The notes beneath the pieces are model-generated. The model was not told the DNA's origin. It ran no database searches and saw only the letters and a list, made by a program, of their open reading frames with translations. A stretch of 64,000 nt of DNA, taken from assembly GCF_014356525.2 (NCBI RefSeq), contig NC_052511.1, positions 48,388,137-48,452,136 of the forward strand, written 5' to 3'. Made by a program: the position numbers and the translations under genes. Below, one piece after another: positions 21,290 through 31,573 of this stretch. Every line of letters starts with the position of its first letter. The first letter of the stretch is position 1. This DNA is from Nilaparvata lugens (taxonomy: Eukaryota; Arthropoda; Insecta; Hemiptera; Delphacidae).

Positions 21290-21612
21290 GTATCATTTTC
21301 GTATCTACTTCGTATTTTCTACATATCATTTTCGTATCTTCTACGTATCATCTTCGTATCTTCTACGTATCATCTTTGTATCATCTACGTATCATTTTCG
21401 TATCTTCTACATATCATCTTCGTATCATCTACGTTTCATCTACGTATCATCTACGTATCATCTACGTATCATCTTCGTATCATCTACGTATCATCTACGT
21501 ATCATCTACGTATCATCTTCGTATCATCTACGTATCATCTACGTATCATCTACGTATCATCTACGTATCATCTACGTATCATCTACGTATTATCTCTGTA
21601 TCATCTTCCTAC
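21290..21612 (+). repeat. 11-bp minisatellite, right block
   Basis: Regular gtatcatctac units, more homogeneous than the left block, especially at about 21400-21590. Confidence 0.95.
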
Positions 21613-21645
21613 AGTGAGGTCCACGTTATAATGACAGTTTTAATG
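21613..21645 (+). mobile_element. MITE family E end fragment
   Basis: cagtgaggtccacgttataatgacag, in the same orientation as the end at 19843. Confidence 0.6.
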
Positions 21646-21947
21646 TAGCCGATTATTTGACATGCATTTTTACAGTCCGAGATTACCCATTGTTTAAAAA
21701 TTAAAATTGTTGATGATGGTGAAAATCCATGACAAGTAAAATTGGACTGAAAAATGTATGTCTGTAGGCAGTCGGATACGATGACGGGACCTGGAACTAT
21801 CTACAGCAGATAATCGGGCCCGGCTCTACCCCTCTGTTATGAGACACCATTCTCCAGGAAATTGGAGGAAAAAGGCCGAAATTTTGGGGGTTTTCGGTGG
21901 TTTTGGGGGTGAAGTCGCCCTCTGGTGTAGATACCTCCATCAGATAT
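21646..21947. other. Unassigned intergenic or intronic sequence
   Basis: No credible ORF and no match to the recurrent families here. A G-rich stretch (ttttgggggttttcggtggttttgggggt) lies at about 21880-21910. Confidence 0.6.
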
Positions 21948-22500
21948 AATAATAATTATTATTCATCCTTGGAAAAACAGCTGATAATAATTATTTCGTC
22001 ATCTGTTAATGATGGAAGTGAGTAAGCGAGTTCATGTGTGAAGGACATTAAAAGGATAATTATTATTCATCCTTGGAAAAACAGCTGATAATAATTATTT
22101 CGTCGTCTGTTGTTGATGGAAGTGAGAGAGCGAGTTCATGTGACTGTGGCAAAATTATGACTCAGCTGTTGAACTTTTGTGATCATTCAATCGGTACTAA
22201 GTGACAATTGCGAAAAAGCCAGGTAATTTTCAATCCTGATTAATTCCAGTAGATCCATCTTTTTGAAATGGTCTTCTCTGATTCGGTTCATTTGGAATTG
22301 ATCAGTATTAAAATTTAACCGGCTTTTGAGCAACCGGGCCTTTGTGAGGGAAATGTTTGCATTCCTCTGGGAATCGATCTCAATTTACTGTGATTAGATA
22401 GAACATTTCTGTATGAACTATGAATGTTATTATAATTTCTTCTTTCGTAATAAATTTTTTATGCTTTTGTACTCCAGAGCGAAGCTCGGTCCCCCATATT
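21948..22500 (-). mobile_element. Family B element, inverted copy with internal duplication
   Basis: The segment aataattattattcatccttgg..gatggaagtgag appears twice (21950-22035 and 22058-22135). It contains a family C foldback at 22200-22345 and ends cagagcgaagctcggtcccc. Confidence 0.8.
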
Positions 22501-23183
22501 TCTAATAATGTTTAAAAAAATCATATAATAATTATGAAATGCTGTTCTCATATTTATAACACTGACACTCGCTAAAACTGCTAGTAAATATGTTTTTCTC
22601 TAAAAATGCTGATTTGAAGTGTAAACTACAAAAATAAATATACAGAACAGATGTTCCATTATTGGAATTGGAAAACATCCACCGGGTGACTGTATTTCAT
22701 TGTTTAAACTCGCTGCACTGCGCGATGCACTGTTCGAGGTTCGGTTTGGTATGTGTGGACGTAACTTTAAGATACAGGTATACAAATAGAGCTTAATCCT
22801 ACACAGCTTCTGGGTCCCTCCTGACATATGAGTAAGCATAATTATAATAGACCAATAGGGAAGCGAAAACCCGGTTATGGAGTACACATTAAATCACGTG
22901 GGATATTATCAAATTCTACCCCGCGTGGAAACCCCTCTTCCCCCAATGGATACGGGGTAAATTCAATAAAACGCTCCATTAATAAATCAGGGGTCATTCA
23001 AGTGGGTCAACCTATTTGGGAAATCAGGGGTCATATTCAATAGATCAGGGGTCCCTGAGGTGGGTCAACATATTTATGAAATTCACATTCTCTCAAACCA
23101 CCCTCAACCCCTAATATTAATACCCCTTAATTATACAATATATTATTAATAGATTTAGTATATTAACAAATTATTAGCAATAT
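22501..23183. other. No recognised feature
   Basis: Unique-looking sequence without a convincing ORF on either strand. The segment aaatcaggggtc recurs at about 22984, 23020 and 23044. Confidence 0.5.
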
Positions 23184-23221
23184 TGGGAGCTAAGCTTCGC
23201 TCTGGAGTACAAAAGCATAAA
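23184..23221 (+). mobile_element. Family B element, left piece (interrupted copy)
   Basis: atattgggagctaagcttcgctctggagtacaaaagcataaa. The rest of this copy resumes at 30553 after the 7.33-kb insertion; CATAAA (23216-23221) is repeated at 30553-30558. Confidence 0.85.
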
Positions 23222-23560
23222 AGTAGGGAAAGTGAGAATACTGCCCCAAAGCTGGCTCAAACCTGCCCAAACCTGGCTCAAAGCTGCCCCCAAATCTGCC
23301 CCAAATCTGATTCCTGGTTCTAAACCTTGCCAATCCAATGTAATCTGACTAACCTAACTAGCCATACCCTAATCTCACAATAAACTCAAATGAAGATTTC
23401 CCACTTTTTGGACAAAAAAAAAAAACTAGATCCAGCTTTTTTTTTATTTCTTGAATAACTAAGAAACCGTTAATTTTACAAAGAATCTACAAGAGTAACT
23501 TTTTCCAGTAAATCTAATAACGAATCCTTGGACCACCCATGTGTCAAGAGTTGAACATCT
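23222..23560 (+). repeat. Left TIR of the Maverick-like element
   Basis: It starts with about seven 11-bp-spaced ctgccccaaa/ctggctcaaa units (23238-23312), then caatgtaatctga..caatgaagatttcccac-type sequence, an A-run, and gaataactaagaaaccgtta. It ends with the last codons of the gag-like gene. It matches the inverse of 30215-30552. Confidence 0.85.
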
Positions 23561-24304
23561 ATACCTAAATCAAGTGCTTCTAAAGCAAAAATGTTTTGTT
23601 TTTGATGGTCAATAAGACTGCGCCAAGATTGTGCTGATTTGAATTGAGTTGCGGTGGGTTCAAGATTGCCGAAACATGTCGATCAGCAATAAGTATTGGA
23701 TTGTCGTACCTGGTTTTCAACAAATTCCAAGCTAAAATGAAATCACCTGGTGGTGCATTGCGATTCTATTCAACGCTTCGCCGGATAATACCTGTTTGAG
23801 ATATTGAAACTTTGCACTGTTATCAACTGAATCATTATCAACTATAATACTAGTAAATGCAGAACGAAAATTCAACCAATTTTCAAAATCACCATTAAAA
23901 CGAGGTAATGGTATTTCTGGTAATTTGAAACCTTGTGAAAATTGAATAGGTCGTGGAGTGGGGGCATGCACTAATGCAGGTTCAACGAGAACCCTATTGG
24001 CCTCTTCAAAGGCTGCCAGATTGGCCTTGATTCTAGAAGTAATGTTAATAAAATTTTTTGAAATTTCATAATGAATAGTTTTGTCTCCATTGGGATTCCC
24101 TTCGTCTAAGCTATCCTTGATATTAACATAGGCATGTCGAAGGGTATCAATTTCCTCTTTGACAGTGATTAATTCATGATATTCTAGCTGATTTCTAGGC
24201 GTTTCAAAATTAAACTGATCAATGAGCCACTGTAGGTGATCAAACAGATTTTTTCTCTTTGCTATTAGCGCCGAGATATCAGTTGGAAGAACTTCAGTAG
24301 CCAT
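23476..24304 (-). pseudogene. BEL/Pao-type gag-like gene (DUF1759), frameshifted
   Basis: A minus-strand ATG at 24304 opens a 190-residue frame: a helical N-terminus (KRKNLFDHLQWLIDQF, KEEIDTLRHAYVNIKDSL), then the diagnostic LPEIPLPRFNGDFENWLNF segment with FRSAFTSII and KFQYLKQVLSGEA, as in BEL/Pao Gag (DUF1759). After 23732 the same protein continues in other frames (AWNLLKTRYDNPILIADRHV, then SAQSWRSLIDHQKQNIFALE), ending at a TAA at 23476-23478. At least two frame changes are therefore needed. The last 85 nt or so, an AATAAA signal and the following A-run fall in the TIR. No protease or reverse transcriptase follows. It is either the stump of a BEL insertion or a captured gag gene; capsid assembly is the family's role. 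Confidence 0.75.
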
Positions 24305-27300
24305 GATTACAAAGATTACTACAACTTAAAATTAGAATACTTGCGACCCTAAAATGCTGCCAACTGTAGTTGTGCGTGTGCCCACGTTTAAAGCGCAAAC
24401 GTTTGCAAGAAGATGTGTCACCAAGGCTTGTGTGGAGAGCCAAATGAACTGAGTGATGTGACACCAAGCAAGTGATAATGGTGGCGCTCGAGCAACTTGT
24501 GCACAGGATGCAGTGTGGCAGCTTACAATGATTCAGGTCTTGAGAAACTGGTACCAACACGAGCGCAGCGTGCTTGTCTGGGGTCCAGTTAACCTTGAAA
24601 ATGAATGAGAATCTATTAATACAAACAATGCTAATACAATAGTTAATGTCAAAAATTGGACCCTAAACTAAGGCGTCAATGTTAAAGATCAGGATGATTT
24701 TTTTTTTTTACAAATTTAAAAAAGTTTGAGTTGACCAGGGGTCATTAGATAATGAGTTGTCCCAGGTCACTGGCCTTGATCCGGCCCGGAGGACCATTTT
24801 AACATGTGTGATCTGTGCCACTGAATGAAATAATAGTGGACTGTAGGAAATGCTTTTGTAAATAAAAATTGTTAAGATGTATGAATTGTATATTTTTGTA
24901 CTACTGCCACAATCCAACATGCTAAAAAATGAATGATAATTTATAATAAACTGGTAGCTGGGAAAGACGCCAAATAAAAGTAAGGTTTAAGTAAAACAGT
25001 TCAATAGATTTATTATATACTTTGAGAAACGTGACATATTGTCTTAGATTTAGGAAATGCCACACAGGGCAGTTGACTGACGAGATACGAATAATTGACT
25101 CAATAGTCAGGAGTACAAAACAATAAAAATGACATAATAAAAAATTGAGACAATCAGTTGAAATATGATAAATTGACTCAATAATCATGAGTACAAAACA
25201 ATAAAAGACCATAGTAAAAAATTGAGATTGTCAGTTGAAAAATGTTGAATTGCTAACAGGAAAATTTATTTAGGTACTAGACCAAATTCCTAGTAAACAA
25301 AACTTTGTGACTAATGAACAAGTACAAAACTACTATATGTAATGCTCCGTAATGAGTTAATGAATAAATTCAAAGAGAAAATAAACTTTCAAATGGCAAT
25401 AAGTAATAGAGAAAAGTCAGGTCAATGAGTAATCGCAAAAAATACAAAAGGTAAAGGTAAACTGCCAAAACAGAACAATTGAAATGTAAATACTAAAGGT
25501 AACAAAAAAACGAATGCTTTCAGGACATATTAAACCTTTGTAGTTCTGGATAGGTTTTATTAGATACACTAATAATCATGAGTTGAACGTCAATTGAAAA
25601 GCATATATTCAATGTAATTAATAATTTTAAAGACAATATAAAATAGGTAGTACAGTGAAATGAAACAGACACTGTAATCAAGAACGTAATTGACAATGGC
25701 TTAGACTAACTCTAATGCTTGATATAATAAGTCAAATATGAATAATAAGTCAACAAAAATTAATTGGAAGTTGATCGATATTTAAATAAGTCAATATGAA
25801 AAATGTAAAGTACAAATCCTTGAAATACTTCCAAAAATATTGGTAAAAAGTTGTGTCTACAAATGGGAATCGCGAATTTAGAATAAATAATTCCAAGTAA
25901 ACCCTGAAAAGGTCAAATAATAATTAAACAAACAAGGCAATTGAACAAATAATGAAAAATGCTGATAATGATTCAAAATTGATACAGAATACTTATCAAT
26001 GCATGAAGAGCATGAGATCCAATCTTGAATTGGATGGGCAGTACATCGAGACCCCCTCGATGATACCGGACGATGGTGGAGACCTGGATGGACCCACGAA
26101 TGGAGCGGACCAGAGCGAGCTACCGGAGCTGGACTGGACGGCGGCCATGAAGAGCGGCGACTTGGATGACCCGCAGGCAGGACAAGAATCAATCCGAGCG
26201 ACAGACTCCGGACTGGAATGGTGACGAATCAGGATAGCCAACAGCGATGGCTCAGTGGTGACGATACAGGAACGGCGGCGACACAGCGATGAGTGGGTAA
26301 TGTCAGGTTAACTATTGTCAGTGCAATACGGGCAAGACTGACACAATGACGGTGTGACACAGTTGAGATATGCAACACATAAACTTGAAAGTAACGTAGC
26401 TGAAGATTCACTGAATTTGAATTGAATGAACCGTCCAAAAGTTAGGCACGGTGAATGAAGTGCAAAGTTAATTGATTGGCTACGGCCAAAAATCACAACA
26501 CTGATGCTAAGTGAATGTCTGAATAGACAACCATCCAAATGCTTGGCATGGTGAATGAAATGTAACAAATGTTCGTAGATCACTAAAAGAACTGGTTGAA
26601 ACTGATACACCATCTACGGGGTAGACATGAAAATTGCTAATACTGCGATCTAGCAATGAATGATTAGGTAGCTAGTTGACTAACCTAACAAAACGGATAC
26701 AGAGCAGAACGTCTGACTGCACCGTGAAATGATGAGAGTGTGATCTTGGAATGCAAGCAACACACCAGTAATAATGTCCCGCGAGACCAGAATTACTTCA
26801 ATGAAACGAATGAATGCGAAATTGGGCCTCAAGCCCTACCAAAAATGCCTACCGCTAAATGCATGTTCAGTTCAATCATAACTTGTTGCTGAATGTTGAA
26901 TGTTCTGGAAACTGGATTTTCATAATCAGTAATATAAAATGATTTGAGTTCTCACACTGAGAAGTGAATAAATTTAAATTGAAGATAAAAATTCGAAGCA
27001 CTCGTGACGAATGAAACGTGTTGGACATACCAAATACTGATGATGAAGATATTTCACAAACTAACGAACCGAAATTACTGAAACTTTTCGAAGCACTGGA
27101 AGAAACATTCTACGTTGAATAAACATGAATTTAAAACTGAGAAATGAAAATTTTGAATTGAAAGCGACGAAAATTGAAGAACGAAAAAAGCTGATGTGAA
27201 CTGTTACGCCATTGCTGTGTGAAGAAGGAAACAGAAAAATGCATGCACGAACCGCGCTGCAAGAAGCCGCGCATAGCCACGTCGATGAAAAGATATGCGT

Positions 27301-27508
27301 AAAAAACGTCTAGACACGGTAGGAAATACTCCGAATAATATAAATAATACCAAAATGCACAATAAAATTAATGTACAATGTAGCATGACAAAAAACTGAT
27401 GTAATCCGTGAACTGCAGAAAACAGTGAAAGTGGACCGATGACAAAGTGACTTGCGCACTAACGCGACAAGTTGGGACAAGAACACAATGCATAGTGCGA
27501 AATCTGAC
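24305..27508. other. Non-coding interior of the Maverick-like element, possibly BEL leader/LTR DNA
   Basis: No convincing ORF. On the minus strand, upstream of gag, tgacgccttagtttagggtc (about 24672-24691) and ttaactggaccccagacaag (about 24573-24592) resemble BEL LTR/primer-site texts. A possible TGTCAGATTTCGCAC start lies at the far border (27508). A plus-strand frame at 25952-26224 (acidic, about 90 residues) is not recognised. The assignment to an LTR is speculative. Confidence 0.4.
25088..25245 (+). repeat. Two-unit tandem repeat, about 79 bp
   Basis: attgactcaatagtcaggag..acaaaacaataaaa..aaaaaattgaga..cagttgaa appears twice in succession. Confidence 0.75.
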
Positions 27509-27679
27509 ATCCATTATTTGTCAAGGGATCCTAACTCTGAAACTGAGCAACAAGCATTTTTATGTTGAGACCCTATCTTAAGCCAACCTCAGCACTAAAC
27601 CCCCCCCCGTGGGGGGGGGTTGGGGGGGGGCTTGACCCTCTGCCTTTAACCAGCTAAGCTTGAAAACTCACCTCGGGTT
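27509..27679 (+). repeat. Inner inverted repeat, left copy
   Basis: atccattatttgtcaaggg..gctgaggttgg complement..cttgaaaactcacct. It contains a C-run/G-run block at 27600-27630. It matches the inverse of 29558-29734 and ends 29 bp before the ATG of the plus-strand ORF. Confidence 0.9.
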
Positions 27680-27708
27680 GTATTAAACATTTATTATAAA
27701 AATAGATC

Positions 27709-27957
27709 ATGAGTGTTGATAAATTTGGTCGATATTTGTATGATAAAGATAATAATAGTGATATTAATGTTGATATCAAAAATTTGATTCAGAATTTTTT
27801 CCATTTTTTACAATGTATACCATTAGCTGCAACTTTCATACCAAACATCAATCTCAATAATGAAAAAGAATGGAAGTATATGACTGATCCAAACTTATCC
27901 AACAATTCTCACTTTCTTCTGGAATCTCTTTTAAAGAATGGTATGAAAAAAATGTAA
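27709..27957 (+). CDS. Small unidentified protein of the Maverick-like element
   Basis: An 82-codon frame starts MSVDKFGRYLYDKDNNSDI and includes QNFFHFLQCIPLAATFIP. It begins 29 bp after the inner inverted repeat, in the same position relative to that repeat as the capsid-like gene has to its own copy. After the stop, a further open segment (28126-28245, QYFALKEADKLNNNIKSF.., ending EQFYKSIG) in plus orientation suggests the frame once continued and was broken. Between them aggtgagtacacccagaaa is tandemly repeated. No family was recognised. A minor virion or scaffold protein is possible from context only. Confidence 0.45.
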   Translation: MSVDKFGRYLYDKDNNSDINVDIKNLIQNFFHFLQCIPLAATFIPNINLNNEKEWKYMTDPNLSNNSHFLLESLLKNGMKKM

Positions 27958-28125
27958 TAATATAGGTGAAAAATCTTAGGTTTAGGTGAGTACACCCAGA
28001 AAGAAATTGTAGATGTAGGTGAGTACACCCAGAAAAAAATGTAGGTTTGGTTACCCAGACCAAGAACATTATTCAACATTAATGAAAAATCTAAGCTCAT
28101 ATAGATGACACTATATCATCACAGT

Positions 28126-28245
28126 CAGTATTTTGCTTTGAAAGAAGCTGATAAATTGAATAATAATATAAAAAGCTTTAAAATTGAATTTGAAGAAAAT
28201 GGTTGGAGATCAATACAAGAACAATTCTATAAATCAATAGGATGA
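28126..28245 (+). pseudogene. Open 3' remnant possibly continuing the small plus-strand ORF
   Basis: QYFALKEADKLNNNIKSFKI, then EFEENGWRSIQEQFYKSIG, then a stop. It has no start codon, is lysine and glutamate rich and predicted helical. It lies between the small ORF and the convergent capsid-like gene and is not recognised. Confidence 0.35.
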
Positions 28246-28328
28246 TACTGAAGGTAAAATATTGATACATTTGTAGATAATACTTTTGATTTGAATATTG
28301 TCTAGTTCTTTGTTATTTTATAGAATAT

Positions 28329-29532
28329 TTATAATACTCTTTTTACTGTTCCACTCAGTGGTGTATATTCAAACTCATTATCATAGAGGATTAAACAGTA
28401 GGCACTGGTTTTTTCTGAGAAATTATTTGTTGTTTCCAATGTCAACTTTATGTCTATTGCACCAGATTTCAATAGTTCATTTTGCTTACTACAGTCTATA
28501 ACAACCAATGGTGCATATTCATCGAATGTTTTATACTCAATTGATGTACTGCTGTTATAAGGATAGTATTCATTCTGGAATTCAGAGAACATGTGATACA
28601 ATAAATGTTTATTACCAACAATATTTTCATAGGGGAATGATTGAGCATTTAAATAGAGATTAACATTGTTCAGATTACAGAAATCGAAATGTGACCTGTT
28701 AGCAGTTATAACATTTTTCCTATTCTTTTGTAATCCAAGAATAATGAATCTAGGTTTCAATATGTTCGAAGTTGTCTTAACTGTCCATTGAAGATTAGTA
28801 GTTTCAGGTATTTGTGGAAATTCATGCAATTCCATGATCTGAATGGAATGGTAATTGGTATATCACTATGTGTTAAACTCAGCAGATCAAGACGAACAGT
28901 GTCAGAAGCATGTATATAGGGTACTTTCCATTGTAGTTTTGTAATATCAATTTTCACCGATTTTGCTGTCTCTGATTCAATACAATTTAAGTCTGATGAT
29001 GATCTCAATAGAACAATTTCCTGACGAACATTTAATAGAACTTTTCTATAGTCTTCCATTACACCTAACCACATATCCAAAGGAATGCAAAAGCAGAATT
29101 TATCTAAACTTTTCCATCCAGTCAACTTCCATCCTGCATTCTCCATAATTTTTTCATTGAGTTTTGATTGACGTAGATAGTTTTTCATGGTTGTTGTCAA
29201 TCCTACATTACGTGTGCGATCAACTTCAACCCCTCCCAATTCATATCTGATTTCATCAAATAGGTATGCAACTCCATTATTGATAAGTGAAAAGTCCTTG
29301 GTTTCAACATCATTCTTATCTTTCACTTTGATTTCGCCTTCAATTATGAGAAAACTTCTACTTGGAAGTGTATAAATATCTTCTTGTTTTAAACTAATTC
29401 GAATTTCATCATTGTAATTAATGTCTGTTGAATATATGGTGTGTGAGTGATACTCATATTGGTAATACTCTCATCAAGATGTACACTCTGATCAACAAGT
29501 AATATATCCGACTTGACTTCTTTCTTATACAT
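28329..29532 (-). pseudogene. Double-jelly-roll capsid-like protein gene, two frameshifts
   Basis: An ATG at 29532 lies 26 bp inside the inner inverted repeat's edge. The N-terminus (about 25 codons) is separated from the main body by a 1-nt shift near 29440, and the body is split again near 28840. Recognisable blocks in order are FDEIRYELGGVEVDR with RNVGLTTTMKN, FCFCIPLDMWLGVMEDYRK, KPRFIILGLQKNRKN with FDFCNLNNVNLYLN, APLVVIDCSKQNE, and AYCLILYDNEFEYTPLSG at the end. These match the insect double-jelly-roll-like domain family, whose fold is that of Polinton/adintovirus-type major capsid proteins; the recognition is from memory. The length without breaks would be near 400 residues, complete for the family. 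Shifts may be decay or homopolymer sequencing errors. It is convergent with the small plus-strand ORF. Confidence 0.7.
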
Positions 29533-29557
29533 TTTTATTATATTTTTTCTTCTCAAT

Positions 29558-29734
29558 ACAACCTGAGGTGAGTTTTCAAGCTTAGCTGGTTAAAGGCAGA
29601 GGGTCAAGCCCCCCCCCCCAACCCCCCCCCACAGGGGGGGGGGGTTTAGTGCTGAGGTTGGCTTAAGATAGGGTCTCAACATAAAAATGCTTGTTGCTCA
29701 GTTTCAGAGTTAGGATCCCTTGACAATAATGGAT
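29558..29734 (-). repeat. Inner inverted repeat, right copy
   Basis: acaacctgaggtgagttttc..aaggcagagggtcaagc, a C-run/G-run block at 29612-29645, then gtttagtgctgaggttggct..ggatcccttgacaataatgg. It immediately precedes the capsid-like start codon. Confidence 0.9.
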
Positions 29735-30350
29735 TTACTGAAAAAAATTATTCTTAGTTATTCAAGAATTGGATCTAATTTTTCTGTTCAATCTTGACAA
29801 TGGATTTACTGGAAAAAGTTACTCTTGTAGATTTTTTGTAAAATTAACGGTTTCTTAGTTATTCAAGAAATTGAAAAAAGCTGGATCTAGTTTTCCCATG
29901 AGATCCTTATTTTCTGTTCAATCTTGACAAATGGGGTCAATGGATTTTTTATTAGATTTACTGGAAAAAGTTACTCTTGTAGATTTTTTGTAAAATTAAC
30001 GGTTTCTTAGTTATTCAAGAAATAAAAAAAAGCTGGATCCAGTTTTCCCATGAGATCCTATTTTTTTTCAATCTTGACAAATGGGGTGTCAATGGATTCG
30101 TTATTAGATTTACTGGAAAAAGTTACTCTTGTAATTCTTTGTAAATTAACGGTTTCTTAGTTATTCAAGAAATAAAAAAAAGCTGGATCCAGTTTTCCCA
30201 TGAGATCCTTATTTTTGTTCAATCTTGACAAATGGGGTGTCAATGGATTCGTTATTAGATTTACTGGAAAAAGTTACTCTTGTAGATTTTTTGTAAAATT
30301 AACGGTTTCTTAGTTATTCAAGAAATAAAAAAAAGCTGGATCTAGTTTTT
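29735..30350 (-). repeat. Subterminal tandem repeat, about 150 bp x 4-5, derived from the gag 3' end
   Basis: gatttactggaaaaagttac..ttaacggtttcttagttatt..agctggatc..caatcttgacaaatggggtg recurs starting near 29800, 29938, 30091 and 30242, with a truncated first unit at 29735. The same text occurs once in the left TIR, where it encodes the gag C-terminus (LLDLLEKVTLVDSL). Confidence 0.9.
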
Positions 30351-30552
30351 TTTTCCAAAAAAGTGGGAAATCTTCATTTGAGGTTTATTGTGAGATTAGG
30401 GGTATGGCTAGGTTAGGTTAGATCAGATTACATTGGATTGGGCAAGGTTAGAACCAAGAATCAGATTTGGGGCAGATTTGGGGGCAGCTTTGAGCCAGGT
30501 TTGGGGCAGGTTTGAGCCAGCTTTGGGGCAGTATTCTCACTTTACCCCTACT
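30215..30552 (-). repeat. Right TIR of the Maverick-like element
   Basis: The inverse of 23222-23560. It ends ggggcagtattctcacttta-cccctact, followed by the CATAAA duplication. Confidence 0.85.
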
Positions 30553-31277
30553 CATAAAGAATTTATTACGAAAGGAGTAATTTTTAATTATAATAACATT
30601 CATACAGAAATGTTCTATCTAATCACAGTAAATTGAGATAAATTCCAAGAGGAATGCGAAAATTTCCCTCACAAGGGCCCAGTAACACAAAATCCGGTTC
30701 AATTTTAATCCTGATCAACTTCACGTGAACCAAATCAGAGAAGATCATTTCAAAAAGATGGATCTAATCAGGATTGGGAATAACCCGGCTTTTTTGCAAG
30801 CGGCACTAAGTACCTGATTTAATGATTACAAAAGTTCAACAGCTGAGTCATAATTTTGACACAGTCCCACACACGTGAACTCGATCACTCACTTCCATCA
30901 CCAACAGACGATAAAATAATTACTATCAGCTGTTTTTCCAAGGATGAATAATAATTATCCTTTTAATGTCCTTCAGCGAGTTTTCCCAGGGATGAGACCT
31001 AGTGCAATCGAATCTTTATATTATAAACCTACTATGTTCTGAATTTCGTTAGAATCATTAGAGCCGTTTTCGAGATCAGGTGAAATACAAACATATAAAC
31101 ATCTAAACATTTAAACATTTAAACATCTAAACATCTAAACATTTAAACATTTAAACATCTAAACATCTAAACATCTAAACATCTAAGCATCTAAACATCT
31201 AAGCATCTAAACATCTAAGCATCTAAACTCCTAAAAATATCTAAACATATAAACAGAAGTTGCTCGTTTAATAGTAT
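30553..31277 (+). mobile_element. Family B element, right piece of the interrupted copy
   Basis: It resumes with cataaagaatttattacgaa and contains a family C foldback (30680-30810). It ends gctcgtttaatagtatagga. Near the end lies an expanded 8-bp array (acatctaa)n at 31091-31235. Confidence 0.85.
31091..31235 (+). repeat. (CATCTAAA)n short tandem array
   Basis: About 15 units of catctaaa/catttaaa sit at the site where other family B copies have only 3-5 units. Confidence 0.9.
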
Positions 31278-31439
31278 AGGATAGAAAGATTTATCTTGTC
31301 ATTTTTTTGGAGAATCATTGTAACTTCCTTTTGGGGTCATCATCCTATCATGATGACTCAGTAAAACTATCAACGAATTGTTGTTCTGGATATAAATACT
31401 TATTTTTATTTATTATTGTCATTCTTCTGAATCCTCTAC

Positions 31440-31565
31440 TACAACCGATCTGATAACGTTGTGGATCTAGAAAAGGCTAATGCTATCCGCTTTATTGAAT
31501 AATAGACAAGTCAGTAAAGCAGGTTCAATGTCAATCAATTACTGCCATTATAATATGGACCCAAC
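31440..31565 (-). mobile_element. MITE family E, right-end fragment
   Basis: gatctgataacgttgtgg..atgctatccgctttattgaa..actgccattataatatggac. Confidence 0.6.
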
Positions 31566-31573
31566 GAGCTATA

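Larger units (their letters stand above)
23222..30552. mobile_element. Maverick/Polinton-like TIR element, 7.33 kb, probably non-autonomous
   Basis: The left end AGTAGGGAAAGTGAGAAT and right end, reverse-complemented, AGTAGGGGTAAAGTGAGAAT begin inverted repeats of about 335 bp. The flanks carry a 6-bp duplication CATAAA inside a family B repeat whose intact copies give the empty site. AG...CT termini, long TIRs and a 6-bp duplication are the recognised Maverick/Polinton features. The contents are a BEL/Pao gag-like gene, a second inverted-repeat pair, a small plus-strand ORF and a double-jelly-roll capsid-like gene. No DNA polymerase B, integrase or ATPase is visible, so it is far shorter than autonomous Polintons (15-20 kb). 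Most TIR differences are homopolymer-length changes. Confidence 0.75.

Noticed and set aside
25952..26241. Opposed frames of 80-90 residues inside the Maverick-like element
   Set aside because: They overlap antisense to each other, have no recognisable domain, and lie in a region resembling retroelement leader DNA; not supported as genes.
23222..30552. Interpretation as an LTR retrotransposon
   Set aside because: The terminal repeats are inverted, not direct, begin AG rather than TG, and the duplication is 6 bp; only the interior gag-like gene is retroelement-related.
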